Shown here piece after piece: positions 46,527-55,691 of a stretch of DNA of 64,000 nucleotides. Below the pieces are notes generated by a model. That model was given only the letters and a program-made list of their open reading frames with translations. It was not told where the DNA came from and made no database searches. The translations under genes were made by a program, and so were the position numbers. Origin of the DNA: Hyphomonas sp. (GTDB taxonomy: Bacteria > Pseudomonadota > Alphaproteobacteria > Caulobacterales > Hyphomonadaceae); assembly GCF_022844445.1 (NCBI RefSeq), contig NZ_JALHLS010000001.1, positions 186,001 to 250,000 on the forward strand. The letters are read 5' to 3'. The first letter of the stretch is position 1, and every line of letters starts with the position of its first letter.

Positions 46527-47627
46527 ATGCGCCTTTATCTGATGACCGCTCTGGCGGGGCTGACCCTTGCCGCCTGCACGCCCGCGCCCTCGCCGGCCCC
46601 GGCGCCCGAACCCGCCGCAGCTGAAACGCCCGCCGCGCCGCGCACGCTGACCTTTGCCGACGGCAGCCTCTTCCCGGAAGGGCGCACGCTGACCCGGCCG
46701 GAATCCGGCGTCGTGCTGACGGACGGAACGGTAGTAGTGGTGGATCAGGTGAACGGCCTCACCGCGATTGCGCCGGATGGCGCGATCAGCCCGTTTGGCA
46801 ATTTCTCCGCCGCCGGCTTTACCCACGCACCGCCGGAAAACCCTTCGGGCCCGAACGGCGTCGCCTTCGAACCTGACGGGCGCCATCTGCTGACCGCCGA
46901 CGTGTTCACCGGCAGCCTCTGGCGCACCGATACCGAAACCGGCACGACCTCGAAAATCTACCAGCATCCGTTTGGCATAAACTACGCGCACCGCGATTCG
47001 ACCGGCGCGATCTGGTTTACTCAGTCCACGGAGAATGCACCGCCGGGATCGGACGCGCGCCTCTTCGCCGCACTGGACCAGCCGCTGACCGACGGCAAAC
47101 TGTTCCGTATTCCGCCCGCTGCCGATGGCGCGCCCCTGCCCGCGCCGCAGGAAGTGCTGACCGGGCTTCAGTTCGCCAATGGCTTCACCATCGACGAGAC
47201 CCGCGGAAAGCTGTTCATCGCGGAGACGGTGGCGGGCCATATCCTCAGCTATTCAGTGGACCTTGCGACTGGCGCGCTGACGGATCGCGCGGTGCTGGCA
47301 AACATGGTGTCACCGGACAATGTGGAGCCAGGCCCGGACGGCACGCTGTGGGTGGCGTCACCGATGAGCAACCAGGTGCTGGCGATCAATCCGGAAACGG
47401 GCGAGACCCGCGTGGCCTTCACGGCGCAGACCGAAGCTGGCACTGCGGTCATTGCCGAGTATGCGCGGCGCGGCGAAGCGGGCGAGCCGCGGTCCGAGCT
47501 TCTGGGGCCGGACGTCTGGGCGCCGATGCCAGGCCTCGTGACGGGCGTGATCCACACACCGGGCGGTGGGCCGGTCTATGTTTCAGGCCTGGGTGATGCT
47601 TTGCTGAAGATCGAGGCGGCTGAATAG
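46527..47627 (+). CDS. Beta-propeller (SMP-30/strictosidine-synthase-like) lipoprotein
   Basis: A 366-residue predicted lipoprotein (signal ends LTLAACTPAP, Cys17) with a Pro/Ala-rich linker to about residue 38. The rest is a six-bladed propeller: FPEGRTLTRPESGVVLTDGT, AFEPDGRHLLTADVFTGSLW, QFANGFTIDETRGKLFIAET, NVEPGPDGTLWVASPMSNQ. The strictosidine-synthase-like/SMP-30 group includes lactonases that use a calcium site. The similar design at 3950-4840 makes two such lipoproteins in this window. Substrate unknown. Confidence 0.78.
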   Translation: MRLYLMTALAGLTLAACTPAPSPAPAPEPAAAETPAAPRTLTFADGSLFPEGRTLTRPESGVVLTDGTVVVVDQVNGLTAIAPDGAISPFGNFSAAGFTHAPPENPSGPNGVAFEPDGRHLLTADVFTGSLWRTDTETGTTSKIYQHPFGINYAHRDSTGAIWFTQSTENAPPGSDARLFAALDQPLTDGKLFRIPPAADGAPLPAPQEVLTGLQFANGFTIDETRGKLFIAETVAGHILSYSVDLATGALTDRAVLANMVSPDNVEPGPDGTLWVASPMSNQVLAINPETGETRVAFTAQTEAGTAVIAEYARRGEAGEPRSELLGPDVWAPMPGLVTGVIHTPGGGPVYVSGLGDALLKIEAAE

Positions 47628-47679
47628 CCGCGCCAACTCCCCGCTGGCAAAGGCATGAGAGCGTGATCTGTATACGGAA

Positions 47680-48231
47680 TCAGTCCAGCGCGCCGATATA
47701 CGGCAGGCCGCGATAGAGGCCAGCATCGTCCATGCCATAGCCAACAAGGAAACGGCCGGGCGCATCGAAGGCACAGTAGTCAACGCCCTCGGCGCCGCGC
47801 GGCGCCCACGGCTTCTGGGTCAGGGCCACGGTGAGCACTTCGCGCGCACCTTTCGCGAGCAGGTGGTGCTTGGCAAACTCGAGCGTGCGGCCGGTGTCGA
47901 ACACGTCGTCGATCAGCAGCATGCCGCGGCCTTCAACCTTGCGCGAGACATCCGCGCGCACCACGACGCGGCCGGAGCTTTCGCGCGCGTCGCGGTAGCT
48001 TTCCAGCCAGAGCACATCGAGAATCGGGTGCACGTCGCGCCGGGCAAGCGCCTTCATCAGGTCGCTGGTGAAGGGCGTGGCGCCGATCAGGATGGACACG
48101 GCCGTCCACTCCCCGTCCTTGAGGCGCGGCGCCAGCCGGTCCGCCAGATCATCGACCCGGGCCATCAGGTCCGCTTCAGAGAGGATCACGTCGATCTTCG
48201 GCATCGGGGCGTGCGGAATAGGCTGTCGCAT
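47680..48231 (-). CDS. hpt: Hypoxanthine phosphoribosyltransferase
   Basis: A 183-residue type I phosphoribosyltransferase of purine salvage. The PRPP loop is LLIDDVFDTGRTL; other features are VSILIGATPFTSDLM, DVLWLESYRDARESSG and the C-terminal VDYCAFDAPGRFLVGYGMDD. It ends two bases before the zinc-ribbon protein gene on the same strand, likely co-transcribed. Confidence 0.9.
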   Translation of the reverse strand: MRQPIPHAPMPKIDVILSEADLMARVDDLADRLAPRLKDGEWTAVSILIGATPFTSDLMKALARRDVHPILDVLWLESYRDARESSGRVVVRADVSRKVEGRGMLLIDDVFDTGRTLEFAKHHLLAKGAREVLTVALTQKPWAPRGAEGVDYCAFDAPGRFLVGYGMDDAGLYRGLPYIGALD

Positions 48232-48233
48232 GG

Positions 48234-48944
48234 TCAGATCGGTTCCTCGGGAACAGGAAAAGTTTGGGATTCGGGGACGGGCGCGTCCTCCACAGGCGGT
48301 TCATTCGGTACGGCCGAGCGTTCGACGAAGCTGACCACGATCTCAAAACTCTCGACCGGTGCAGGCTCGACGACGACGCCGAACTGGCCGGAGGCGCCCG
48401 GCTCAAGCTCTGCCGGTGTGACGAAGCTGTATTCGGTGGCCACAACCTTGCCGGTCTCGTCTCGCAAGTCGACGCGCACGCCGGGGGTCTGGACCGCCGA
48501 GTTTGCAACGTTCACGGCGCGGCCGGTTACGGTGACGATGGGAATGGTGTCGTTGAAGGTGCGGGCCCGTTCGATGTCGGCAAAATCCAGTCCGAAACGG
48601 TTCACATCAAGCCCGGCGAGCCGGTAGGCGGCGGCCGATTGCGGCCAGACCTTCACAACATCGTTGCGGAAGAAGAAGGCGGCGACTGTGGCGGCAACAA
48701 ACAGACTGCCAGTAAACAGCCACGAGACCACGGCGAAAATCTTGCTTTTCTCGCGCCGCTGCTCGCGGAGGCGTTCTCGGTAAACCTCGTGCGCAGGGGC
48801 AGCCGGCTTCTCTTCGGCGAGGGATTTTGGCTGCACGAACCAGGAATGGCCGCAGGCGGCGCATTTCACAGTGCGGCCACTTTCACCGATTGTTGAGTCA
48901 TCGGCGAAATAATGGGTGCTGCACGAGGGACACGTAAGGATCAT
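48234..48944 (-). CDS. Zinc-ribbon membrane protein (MJ0042/DUF3426 type)
   Basis: A 236-residue protein starting with a zinc ribbon, ILTCPSCSTHYFADDSTIGE and KCAACGHSWFV (two CX2C knuckles), then a charged linker, one membrane helix (about 73-92, VVSWLFTGSLFVAATVAAFF), and a periplasmic DUF3426 domain (IPIVTVTGRAVNVANSAVQT, GVRVDLRDETG). Function unknown; the gene is regularly next to ftsE in alphaproteobacteria, divergently, as here, and may take part in cell-envelope or division. Confidence 0.88.
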   Translation of the reverse strand: MILTCPSCSTHYFADDSTIGESGRTVKCAACGHSWFVQPKSLAEEKPAAPAHEVYRERLREQRREKSKIFAVVSWLFTGSLFVAATVAAFFFRNDVVKVWPQSAAAYRLAGLDVNRFGLDFADIERARTFNDTIPIVTVTGRAVNVANSAVQTPGVRVDLRDETGKVVATEYSFVTPAELEPGASGQFGVVVEPAPVESFEIVVSFVERSAVPNEPPVEDAPVPESQTFPVPEEPI

Positions 48945-49006
48945 TTCCGGCGTCTTTCCCGCTAACCGCCCCGTTCGACCAACCCTGGACCTCCGGACCT
49001 CGCCCT

Positions 49007-49759
49007 ATGACCCAGCTACGCCCGGACATGTTCGAAGAGGCTGCCGTCCGCCTGGATGGCGTGTCCCTTCGCTACGATTCGTCCGAGGAAATCCTTAGCG
49101 GTATTGATCTGGTCCTGAAACCCGGCAGCTTCAGCTTCCTGACGGGCGCCTCCGGGGCGGGCAAGTCGAGCCTTCTCAAGCTACTTTACCTGGCACAGCC
49201 GCCGTCGCGGGGGGAGGTTTCGCTGTTCGGACGGCCCACCAGCCGGCTATCGCGCGACGAACTCTCGGCCATGCGGCGCCGGGTCGGCGTGGTGTTCCAG
49301 GAATTCCGGCTGCTAAGCCACCTGACAGCCTATGAGAATGTGGCCCTGCCCCTGCGGGTGATGGGACGCAAGGAAAGCCAGTACCGCCGCGATGTGGAAG
49401 AACTGCTTAGCTGGGTCGGCCTCGGCGAGCGGCTTCACGAGCGCCCCGAGACCCTGTCCGGGGGCGAGCAGCAGCGCGTGGCCATAGCCCGCGCCGTGGT
49501 GACCCAGCCGAACCTGCTAATCGCGGATGAGCCGACGGGCAACGTGGACCCCGATATGGCGGCGCGGCTGATGCGATTGTTCTACGAGCTGAACAAGCGA
49601 CTTGGGACGACCGTGGTGATCGCGACGCACGATCTTGGCCTGATCCGCCAGATCGATGCGCCGGTCTACCGGTTGGCCGACGGCATGCTGGTTCAGGAAA
49701 ATGGTGAGGCGACCGCGACCGCCCGGCGCCGGACCGATCCTTTGAGGGCGATGCCATGA
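49007..49759 (+). CDS. ftsE: Cell-division ATP-binding protein FtsE
   Basis: A 250-residue ABC ATPase. Walker A is [17 protein letters not shown]-loop VVFQEFRLL, signature [14 protein letters not shown] and Walker [13 protein letters not shown] followed by the H-loop THD. With FtsX it forms the inner-membrane complex that activates cell-wall hydrolases at the division site. It overlaps ftsX by four bases. A 30-residue basic tail follows the H-loop region. Confidence 0.93.
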   Translation: MTQLRPDMFEEAAVRLDGVSLRYDSSEEILSGIDLVLKPGSFSFLTGASGAGKSSLLKLLYLAQPPSRGEVSLFGRPTSRLSRDELSAMRRRVGVVFQEFRLLSHLTAYENVALPLRVMGRKESQYRRDVEELLSWVGLGERLHERPETLSGGEQQRVAIARAVVTQPNLLIADEPTGNVDPDMAARLMRLFYELNKRLGTTVVIATHDLGLIRQIDAPVYRLADGMLVQENGEATATARRRTDPLRAMP

Positions 49760-50628
49760 AGCCGCGCGAAAACTCCCTCCTGCCGTTGGAAGACGCCCGC
49801 GAGGCGGCGCTGTTCTTCGTGGTCGGCGCTTTGTGCTTCCTCGCCGCGCTTGCGGCCCTGTCGGCAAAGTCCACCTATGGCGCCGCGCGCGCCTGGACCG
49901 CCGAAGTGGAGGGCGAATACACTGTCTCCCTCTCCGGCGCCGATGCCTCGGCGGCCGATGCGGCGGCGCGGCTGCTGGCAGGCCTTGAGGGGGTCGAAGC
50001 TGCACGCGCTTTCAGCGACGCGGAGATCAACGCCCTGCTGGAGCCGAATTTCGGCAAGAGCGGGCTGCCCGCCGACCTCCCCGTGCCGAGGCTGATCGCC
50101 GTGACGGGCGCCGCAGAGGCCGGCGATATCGGCGCAAAGATTAGCACCGCCCTGCACGGCGCGGGTTATGACGCCGCCGTCGATGCGCACGCCGAATGGG
50201 CCGGTGATGTGCGCCACATGCTGTCGATCTCCCGCATTGCGGCCCTGTCCATCGTGGCGCTGCTGTCTGCGACAGCGATTGCGGTTATCGCCTTTGCCAC
50301 CCATGCTGCCTTGCTGGCGCGGCGGGACATCGTGGACGTGCTGCACGTGGCCGGGGCGAAGGACCGGTTTATCGCCGGCCTGTTTGAGCGCCGCTTCTGG
50401 CTGCTGGGCCTGCGCGCGGGCACCGTGGGCGCCCTGGTGGCCCTGGCGAGCGTGGCCGTGCTCATTGCGATGGGCCGGTCCGGCGCCGACCGGACGGGCC
50501 TCCTGCCGCAGCTGTCGCTGGATTTCCCGGACCTCGCCGTTCTGGTGGTGACGCCCGTGATTGCAGGCCTGGCCGCCCGGCTTGCAGCAGGTATCACAGT
50601 CATGCGCTCGCTGCGGTCGGTGATGTAG
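49756..50628 (+). CDS. ftsX: Cell-division protein FtsX
   Basis: A 290-residue membrane partner of FtsE with the usual four helices: one at about 17-37 (ALFFVVGALCFLAALAAL), an extracytoplasmic loop (VEGEYTVSLSGADAS to VTGAAEAGD), then three in the C-terminal half (SRIAALSIVALLSATAIAVI, the loop DVLHVAGAKDRFIAGLFERR, and GALVALASVAVLIAMG). Order with ftsE is conserved. It ends 35 bases before the PlsC-type gene, and these genes probably form one operon. Confidence 0.92.
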   Translation: MKPRENSLLPLEDAREAALFFVVGALCFLAALAALSAKSTYGAARAWTAEVEGEYTVSLSGADASAADAAARLLAGLEGVEAARAFSDAEINALLEPNFGKSGLPADLPVPRLIAVTGAAEAGDIGAKISTALHGAGYDAAVDAHAEWAGDVRHMLSISRIAALSIVALLSATAIAVIAFATHAALLARRDIVDVLHVAGAKDRFIAGLFERRFWLLGLRAGTVGALVALASVAVLIAMGRSGADRTGLLPQLSLDFPDLAVLVVTPVIAGLAARLAAGITVMRSLRSVM

Positions 50629-50663
50629 TGACGCGGGGCTGACAAGAAGCTAGAGCCCAGCAG

Positions 50664-51407
50664 ATGCAGATGCTGCGATCTTACCTGTTCCTGGTCTGGC
50701 TGTACGGCTGGATGGCGGTCTGCGGGGTGCTCTACATCCCGACCGTGCTGTTCCCGCGCGTTGTGACGCAGCGTGCCTTGGCCCTCTATGCGCAGATCAT
50801 CCGGGCAGGCCTGAAGCTGATTTGCGACATCGACACCGAAATCCGGGGCCGCGAACATGTCGTGCCGGGACCAGCCATCTATGCCGGCAAGCACCATTGC
50901 ATGATGGACGTGTTCATCCCCTTCATCGTCATCCAGGACTCCTGCCACATCCTGAAGAAGGAGCTGATGTGGACACCCTTTCTCGGCTGGTATGCGTTCA
51001 GCACGGGAATGATCCCGATTGACCGGGCAGGCACGTCTAAGACGCTGAAGGCGATGATCTCGGCCGGAAAGAAGCGCGCGGCTGAGGGCCGCACGATTGT
51101 GATTTTCCCGGAAGGCACGCGCCGCGCGCCGGACGATCCGCCACTCTACCAGCCGGCCGGCATTTCTGCCCTAAACAAGGCGCTGGATGTGCCGATCATT
51201 CCGGTAGCCACCAACGCGGGCCTCTGCTGGCCCGCCAAGGGCGCGCGCCGCAAGCCAGGCAAGATCGTCTACGAAGTACTGCCCGCCATCCCGCCTGGCC
51301 TCGACCGTAAGGCCTTGATGGCGCGGCTCGAAAATGACCTCGAAACCGCCTCCAGCCGCCTGATCGCCGAAGGCCGCACGGCGCAGGTGGCCAAGGGCGT
51401 CAAGTGA
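50664..51407 (+). CDS. plsC: 1-acyl-sn-glycerol-3-phosphate acyltransferase
   Basis: A 247-residue membrane acyltransferase of phospholipid synthesis. An N-terminal helix (MLRSYLFLVWLYGWMAVCGV) precedes the HX4D motif KHHCMMDVFIPF, then GMIPIDRAGTSKTLK and the motif FPEGTRRAPDDPP. Its gene overlaps that of the DNA glycosylase by a GTGA. It fits the conserved ftsE-ftsX-plsC block of alphaproteobacteria. Confidence 0.93.
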   Translation: MQMLRSYLFLVWLYGWMAVCGVLYIPTVLFPRVVTQRALALYAQIIRAGLKLICDIDTEIRGREHVVPGPAIYAGKHHCMMDVFIPFIVIQDSCHILKKELMWTPFLGWYAFSTGMIPIDRAGTSKTLKAMISAGKKRAAEGRTIVIFPEGTRRAPDDPPLYQPAGISALNKALDVPIIPVATNAGLCWPAKGARRKPGKIVYEVLPAIPPGLDRKALMARLENDLETASSRLIAEGRTAQVAKGVK

Positions 51408-52042
51408 GCACCGCGCCTCCGCGGCGGGCGCTTAAGGCGGCCTGCGAACACCTCGCCCGCACCGACCCTGCCCTCGCCCAAGCCTACGAGATCGTTGGCC
51501 TGCCCAAGTGGCGCTCCGAAGTGCCGGACTATGCGATGCTGGGCCGGATGATTTCGCACCAGCAGATCTCGCTCAACGCGGCCGCCTCGATTTGGTCACG
51601 GGTCGAGGCACATCTCGGCGAAGTGACGGCCCCGGCGATGCTGGCTGCCGATCCCGAGGCGATCCGGCTCTGCGGGATGTCCCGCCCGAAAGTGGCGCAC
51701 CTCTACTCGATCGCGCAGGCGATGGCGGACGGAAAGCTCGACCTCGCCCGCGTCTGCGCTGCGCCGCTCGAGGAAGCCCGGGCAGAACTGCTGGCGGTGC
51801 GCGGCATCGGTCCATGGACCGCAGAGCTTTTCCTGCTCTACGCGGTCGGTGCGATGGATGCCTTCCCGGCCGGGGATGTTGCCCTGATCGAGGCGCACAA
51901 GCGGCTTGGCCTCTATGAACCGCGCATGGTCTCGAAGGCCTTCACCGCCCATGCCGAGATCTGGCGGCCCTATCGCGGGGTAGCGGCCCACCTTCTTTGG
52001 GGCTGGTTGCATGTCGACCGGGCGCGGGCCGCAGCGCCCTGA
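51404..52042 (+). CDS. DNA-3-methyladenine glycosylase (HhH-GPD family, AlkA/MagIII type)
   Basis: A 212-residue base-excision-repair enzyme. The helix-hairpin-helix is LLAVRGIGPWTAELFLLYAV, and the catalytic Asp is in FPAGDVALIEAH. The DNA-binding start is MLGRMISHQQISLNAAASIW. It removes alkylated purines. The GTG start overlaps the plsC stop (GTGA). It joins the MGMT fusion at 44567 as a second alkylation-repair gene within 7 kb. Confidence 0.9.
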   Translation: MSTAPPRRALKAACEHLARTDPALAQAYEIVGLPKWRSEVPDYAMLGRMISHQQISLNAAASIWSRVEAHLGEVTAPAMLAADPEAIRLCGMSRPKVAHLYSIAQAMADGKLDLARVCAAPLEEARAELLAVRGIGPWTAELFLLYAVGAMDAFPAGDVALIEAHKRLGLYEPRMVSKAFTAHAEIWRPYRGVAAHLLWGWLHVDRARAAAP

Positions 52043-52193
52043 AACGCATGACCGGCGCCCCTTGCGTTCGGGTCCGGCTGTCATAATCTTATGGGAAGAA
52101 TCGGTTAGAAGCCGGTCCTGACAGCGCAAGGAGAACGCGTCTTCTGTAGGATCTGCACGGATACCCAGCAATTTTGCGCCCAGGGAGGCTTGC

Positions 52194-52757
52194 ATGACTG
52201 AAGTCGTTTCCCTGCCGCCGAATGGCCGCCCCGCCCTCGTCCTGAATGCGGATTTCAGGCCACTTTCCTATTATCCGCTGTCACTCTGGCCGTGGCAGGA
52301 AGTGGTGAAAGCCGTTTTCCTCGACCGTGTCGACATTGTCGCCGAATATGACTGCGTGGTGCGTAGTCCCAGCCGCGAGCTGCGGCTGCCTTCAGTCATC
52401 GCGCTGCGCGACTTCGTGCGCCAAGACCGTCCGCCGGCCTTCACGCGCTTCAATGTGTTTTTGCGCGATGGGTTTGCCTGCGCCTATTGCGGCGCACAGG
52501 AACACCTGACCTTCGACCATGTGGTGCCCCGTTCGCGCGGCGGTCGGACCACCTGGGAAAACATCGTGACTGCCTGCAGCCCCTGCAACCTCGCGAAGGG
52601 CAGCCGCCTGCTGCGCGAAAGCCAGCTGGATCTGCAACGCAGACCTTACCGACCGAACAATTACCAGCTGCAGGACATCGGCCGGAAATTCCCGCCGAAT
52701 CACCTGCACGAGACCTGGATGGACTACCTCTACTGGGATGTCGAACTGGAGGGGTAG
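52194..52757 (+). CDS. HNH endonuclease-domain protein
   Basis: A 187-residue protein. N-terminal segment NGRPALVLNADFRPLSYYPL and WPWQEVVKAVFLDRVDI is typical of a widespread HNH family; the nuclease domain has FACAYCGAQEHLTFDHVVPR, SRGGRTTWENIVTACSPCNL and a second zinc knuckle. The family's biological role is unclear; members may act on nicked or structured DNA. An AGGGAGG lies nine bases before the ATG. It is convergent with the ArnT-like gene (6 bases apart). Confidence 0.88.
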   Translation: MTEVVSLPPNGRPALVLNADFRPLSYYPLSLWPWQEVVKAVFLDRVDIVAEYDCVVRSPSRELRLPSVIALRDFVRQDRPPAFTRFNVFLRDGFACAYCGAQEHLTFDHVVPRSRGGRTTWENIVTACSPCNLAKGSRLLRESQLDLQRRPYRPNNYQLQDIGRKFPPNHLHETWMDYLYWDVELEG

Positions 52758-52762
52758 TCCGC

Positions 52763-54787
52763 CTACGGACAATCACCCCAATCGAACCGCCAGGCACGGA
52801 AATGCACCGGGTCGCCGTTAGAATAGTTCAGCGCGTAGTAGGACGGGCTTTCCGTCAGGCAGGCGCCGAACTGCCCGGCTTCGGCGCGAAGGCGGGCGGC
52901 GGTCACGGTCATCGGCTCATCCGCCTTCCGGTCCTCGAAGTTGAGCAGGTAGACAACCGGATAGGCAGCCGGATCGCTCGGCAAATCCAGAGGCGTCTGC
53001 GGCGGATGCAGATTCTGCGTGCCGAGCGTCAACACATAGGAAGGCTCCGCATAACCGAGCGCTAGGATGCGCTCCGGTGTCTCGACATTGCAGATTTCAT
53101 CCTCACCCGGAACACCGCAGACATCCTCGAGCGCGAGCCGCGCAGTCTCTGTTGGCTGAACCCAGACCTGCGAGGGCAACATGTAGATGCGCACATGCCA
53201 GCCAAGCGCGACGCTGGCGAGCACGGCCCACAGAATGGCGAGCGCCACATGGCGGCGCGCGAACTCAATCAGGCTGAATCCAGTGAGCGCAAAGCCGGCC
53301 CACCAGAGCCAGAGCGGGAATTCGCGGTAAACCGTCCAGTTGGCGAGGACTTCCTCGGCCGAGACGGTTTTGAAGTCGCCTGCGGCTTCGGCCATCAGAT
53401 AGGTCGTGACGCCTGGGAAGGACGCGGCAAGCAGCAGGCCCGCCCCGATGGCGAAGAGGACCATGCCAACCGTGTTGGATACCGGTAGCTTCGAGCCGTC
53501 CATCAAACGCGTCGCAGCATACCCGCACAGAAGGCCGAACGCCGGATAGGCCGGAAGAATGTAGTGGCTGAGCAACGTCGGCATCAGCTCAAAAAAGGCA
53601 TAGGTCAGCAGCGCCCAGGCGAGCAGCAAGCGCAGACTTTTCACTTCGCTTGAGGGCGGCAGGGTTTCAGGGACAGCGCGCGACATGTACCAGACCGCCG
53701 CAATGAACAGAAATGGCCAAGCCGGCATCGGCTTCAGTGTGCGCAGGGTTTCGGCAATACTGCCGGCCGCAAAGGGCGGCACCAAAGCGAGGCCATAATT
53801 GAGCGCCGCCAGGCCGATGAGAAGCACGGCTCCTGCTAAGGCGTAGCGGCGAACCGGCGCGGAGTTGACACGCCCTACCCCAGCCACTTGCTTCACCGAG
53901 GCGACAAGCCCCGCCACGAACAACAGCGTCGCCGGGAAGAACCAGGCGGGGATGTGGCTCAGGTGATAGAGGAACCAGCCGGCATGGCCTTCCGAGGCGC
54001 CGGTGAACTTGTCCTTGAGATCCTTGCCGACGGCGCCCTCAATGTATTCGCCATTGGTCGCCCATTGGATCCACAGGAACCAGGGCAGCACCATTGCCAC
54101 GAACAGCGCCGGGCCTTTCCAGTTCGCCAGCGGGCGCCACCAGTCGCCACTTTTGCCTTCCGCCGCGCGGTCCCAGACATAAGCGCCAAGGCCGGCATAA
54201 GCGACGACCATCATTGTCACCGGCCCCTTGATCAGGAACGAAGCGCTGACCGTCAACCAGACAAGGAAAGCCATACGGCCCGGCTTGTCCGTACCCAGAT
54301 AAAGCCGCCCGAGCGCACCGATGCCGAGAGTGGTAAGGAAGACGAGCACGCCATCCGTTTTCGAGATATGCGCCTCAGACGTCAGCAGCAGCGTGGCGCC
54401 GAACATTGCCGCTCCGAGGAAGGCCGCACGCCGGCCGACGAGTGCAATCCCGGCCCAGAAACAGGCGAGCGTACCGAACGCCGCTCCAAGCCAGCTGGGT
54501 ACCCGGTAGGTCCAGATTTCCTTCGCCTCGGGCCCGGTAGTGAGCGCCGTGGAGGCCGCCTGCAGCCAGTGGATGCCGGCCGGCTTCTTGTTGCGCAGCT
54601 CGTCCTGGTACTGGATGACGATGTAATTGTTCTCCTCCAGCATCTCCTTGGACGCCTGCGCGAAGCGGCTCTCGTCCCGGTCGAGCGCCGGCAGCAGGAA
54701 CACGCCCGGCGCGGCAGCCCCGAACGTCAGGAGGAAGAGGATGATCCAGGCTTTCCAGCCGGTAGAAAGGCGGTCGAGAACGGTCAT
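52763..54787 (-). CDS. ArnT-like polyprenyl-phosphate-sugar glycosyltransferase (GT-C fold)
   Basis: A 674-residue inner-membrane protein with about twelve hydrophobic helices. It opens with FLLPALDRDESRFAQASKEM, the acidic catalytic region of GT83/ArnT-like enzymes, then VIQYQDELRNKKPAGIHWLQ and later WFLYHLSHIPAWFFPATLL. The start at 54787 is used because the frame further upstream is not conserved. The enzyme likely transfers a sugar from a polyprenyl-phosphate donor to lipid A or another envelope glycolipid. The DPM1-like gene that follows upstream on the other strand could make the donor. Confidence 0.85.
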   Translation of the reverse strand: MTVLDRLSTGWKAWIILFLLTFGAAAPGVFLLPALDRDESRFAQASKEMLEENNYIVIQYQDELRNKKPAGIHWLQAASTALTTGPEAKEIWTYRVPSWLGAAFGTLACFWAGIALVGRRAAFLGAAMFGATLLLTSEAHISKTDGVLVFLTTLGIGALGRLYLGTDKPGRMAFLVWLTVSASFLIKGPVTMMVVAYAGLGAYVWDRAAEGKSGDWWRPLANWKGPALFVAMVLPWFLWIQWATNGEYIEGAVGKDLKDKFTGASEGHAGWFLYHLSHIPAWFFPATLLFVAGLVASVKQVAGVGRVNSAPVRRYALAGAVLLIGLAALNYGLALVPPFAAGSIAETLRTLKPMPAWPFLFIAAVWYMSRAVPETLPPSSEVKSLRLLLAWALLTYAFFELMPTLLSHYILPAYPAFGLLCGYAATRLMDGSKLPVSNTVGMVLFAIGAGLLLAASFPGVTTYLMAEAAGDFKTVSAEEVLANWTVYREFPLWLWWAGFALTGFSLIEFARRHVALAILWAVLASVALGWHVRIYMLPSQVWVQPTETARLALEDVCGVPGEDEICNVETPERILALGYAEPSYVLTLGTQNLHPPQTPLDLPSDPAAYPVVYLLNFEDRKADEPMTVTAARLRAEAGQFGACLTESPSYYALNYSNGDPVHFRAWRFDWGDCP

Positions 54788-54950
54788 GGCCGGCCTTTTA
54801 GCGGACCTTTGCCAACGCGTCTTGCGGAATTGGCCGAAAGCCCCCGCCCAAGCAAGAGGCGCGTCCAGATGCTCGCAAGGCCTCGATTTTGCAGGCAAGG
54901 CCCGGTAAGAGGCGCCGTTTACTGCCGCCCCTGACCGTAACGAGGGCCAA

Positions 54951-55682
54951 TTGACCGAAGCTGCCGAATTCTCCGTTGTCGTGCCCGTCCACAATGAGGC
55001 CGGCAATGTCGCCTCCCTGGTGGGTGAAATCGCTGCCGCCCTCGATGGCCGGGCCTTCGAGATGGTGTTCGTGGATGATGCCTCCACTGACGATACCCGC
55101 GCCCGCCTGGTGGCCCTCAAAGCGAAGTATCCGATGCTGCGAGTACTCGGTCACCGGCAGAATTCCGGCCAGAGTCGGGCGATCCGCTCGGGCATCCTCG
55201 CCGCGCGTGCCCCCGTGGTCGGCACGCTGGACGGCGACGGCCAGAACGATCCCGCCGACCTTCCGGACCTTTACCGCGCGCTAACACGCGCCGACGCCCC
55301 GCATGGGCTGAAAATGGTGATGGGCCGCCGCGGAACCCGAAAGGATTCGGCCTGGAAGAAGTTCGGCAGCCGTTTTGCCAACAATATCCGCCAGCGGATG
55401 CTGCGCGACGACTGCGATGACAGCGGCTGCGGCATCAAGGTGATGGACCGCGCGACCTTCCTGCTGCTCCCCTACTTTGACCACATGCACCGCTACATGC
55501 CGGCGCTGATGCGCGCCGAAGGGCATAGCGTCGAGTTCCGGGAAGTGAATCATCGCCCGCGTGGGCAGGGCAATTCGAACTACACCAACTTCGGCCGCCT
55601 CAAGGACGCGATGAGTGACCTGCGCGGCGTTATGTGGCTGATCCGCCGCCGGAGAAATCCGGGCGGCGCGGACGAGTTATAG
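54951..55682 (+). CDS. Family 2 glycosyltransferase, DPM1-like
   Basis: A 243-residue GT-A enzyme. Motifs EFSVVVPVHNEAGNVASLVG, EMVFVDDASTDDTRARL, GTLDGDGQNDPADLP (metal-binding Asp) and GCGIKVMDRATFLLLPYF are those of polyprenyl-phosphate mannose/glucose synthases. No C-terminal membrane helices, so it is the soluble, membrane-associated type. A TTG start (54951) is preceded by GAGGG. It is divergent from the ArnT-like gene, with 163 bases between. Confidence 0.88.
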   Translation: MTEAAEFSVVVPVHNEAGNVASLVGEIAAALDGRAFEMVFVDDASTDDTRARLVALKAKYPMLRVLGHRQNSGQSRAIRSGILAARAPVVGTLDGDGQNDPADLPDLYRALTRADAPHGLKMVMGRRGTRKDSAWKKFGSRFANNIRQRMLRDDCDDSGCGIKVMDRATFLLLPYFDHMHRYMPALMRAEGHSVEFREVNHRPRGQGNSNYTNFGRLKDAMSDLRGVMWLIRRRRNPGGADEL

Positions 55683-55691
55683 GCGCTTTGC

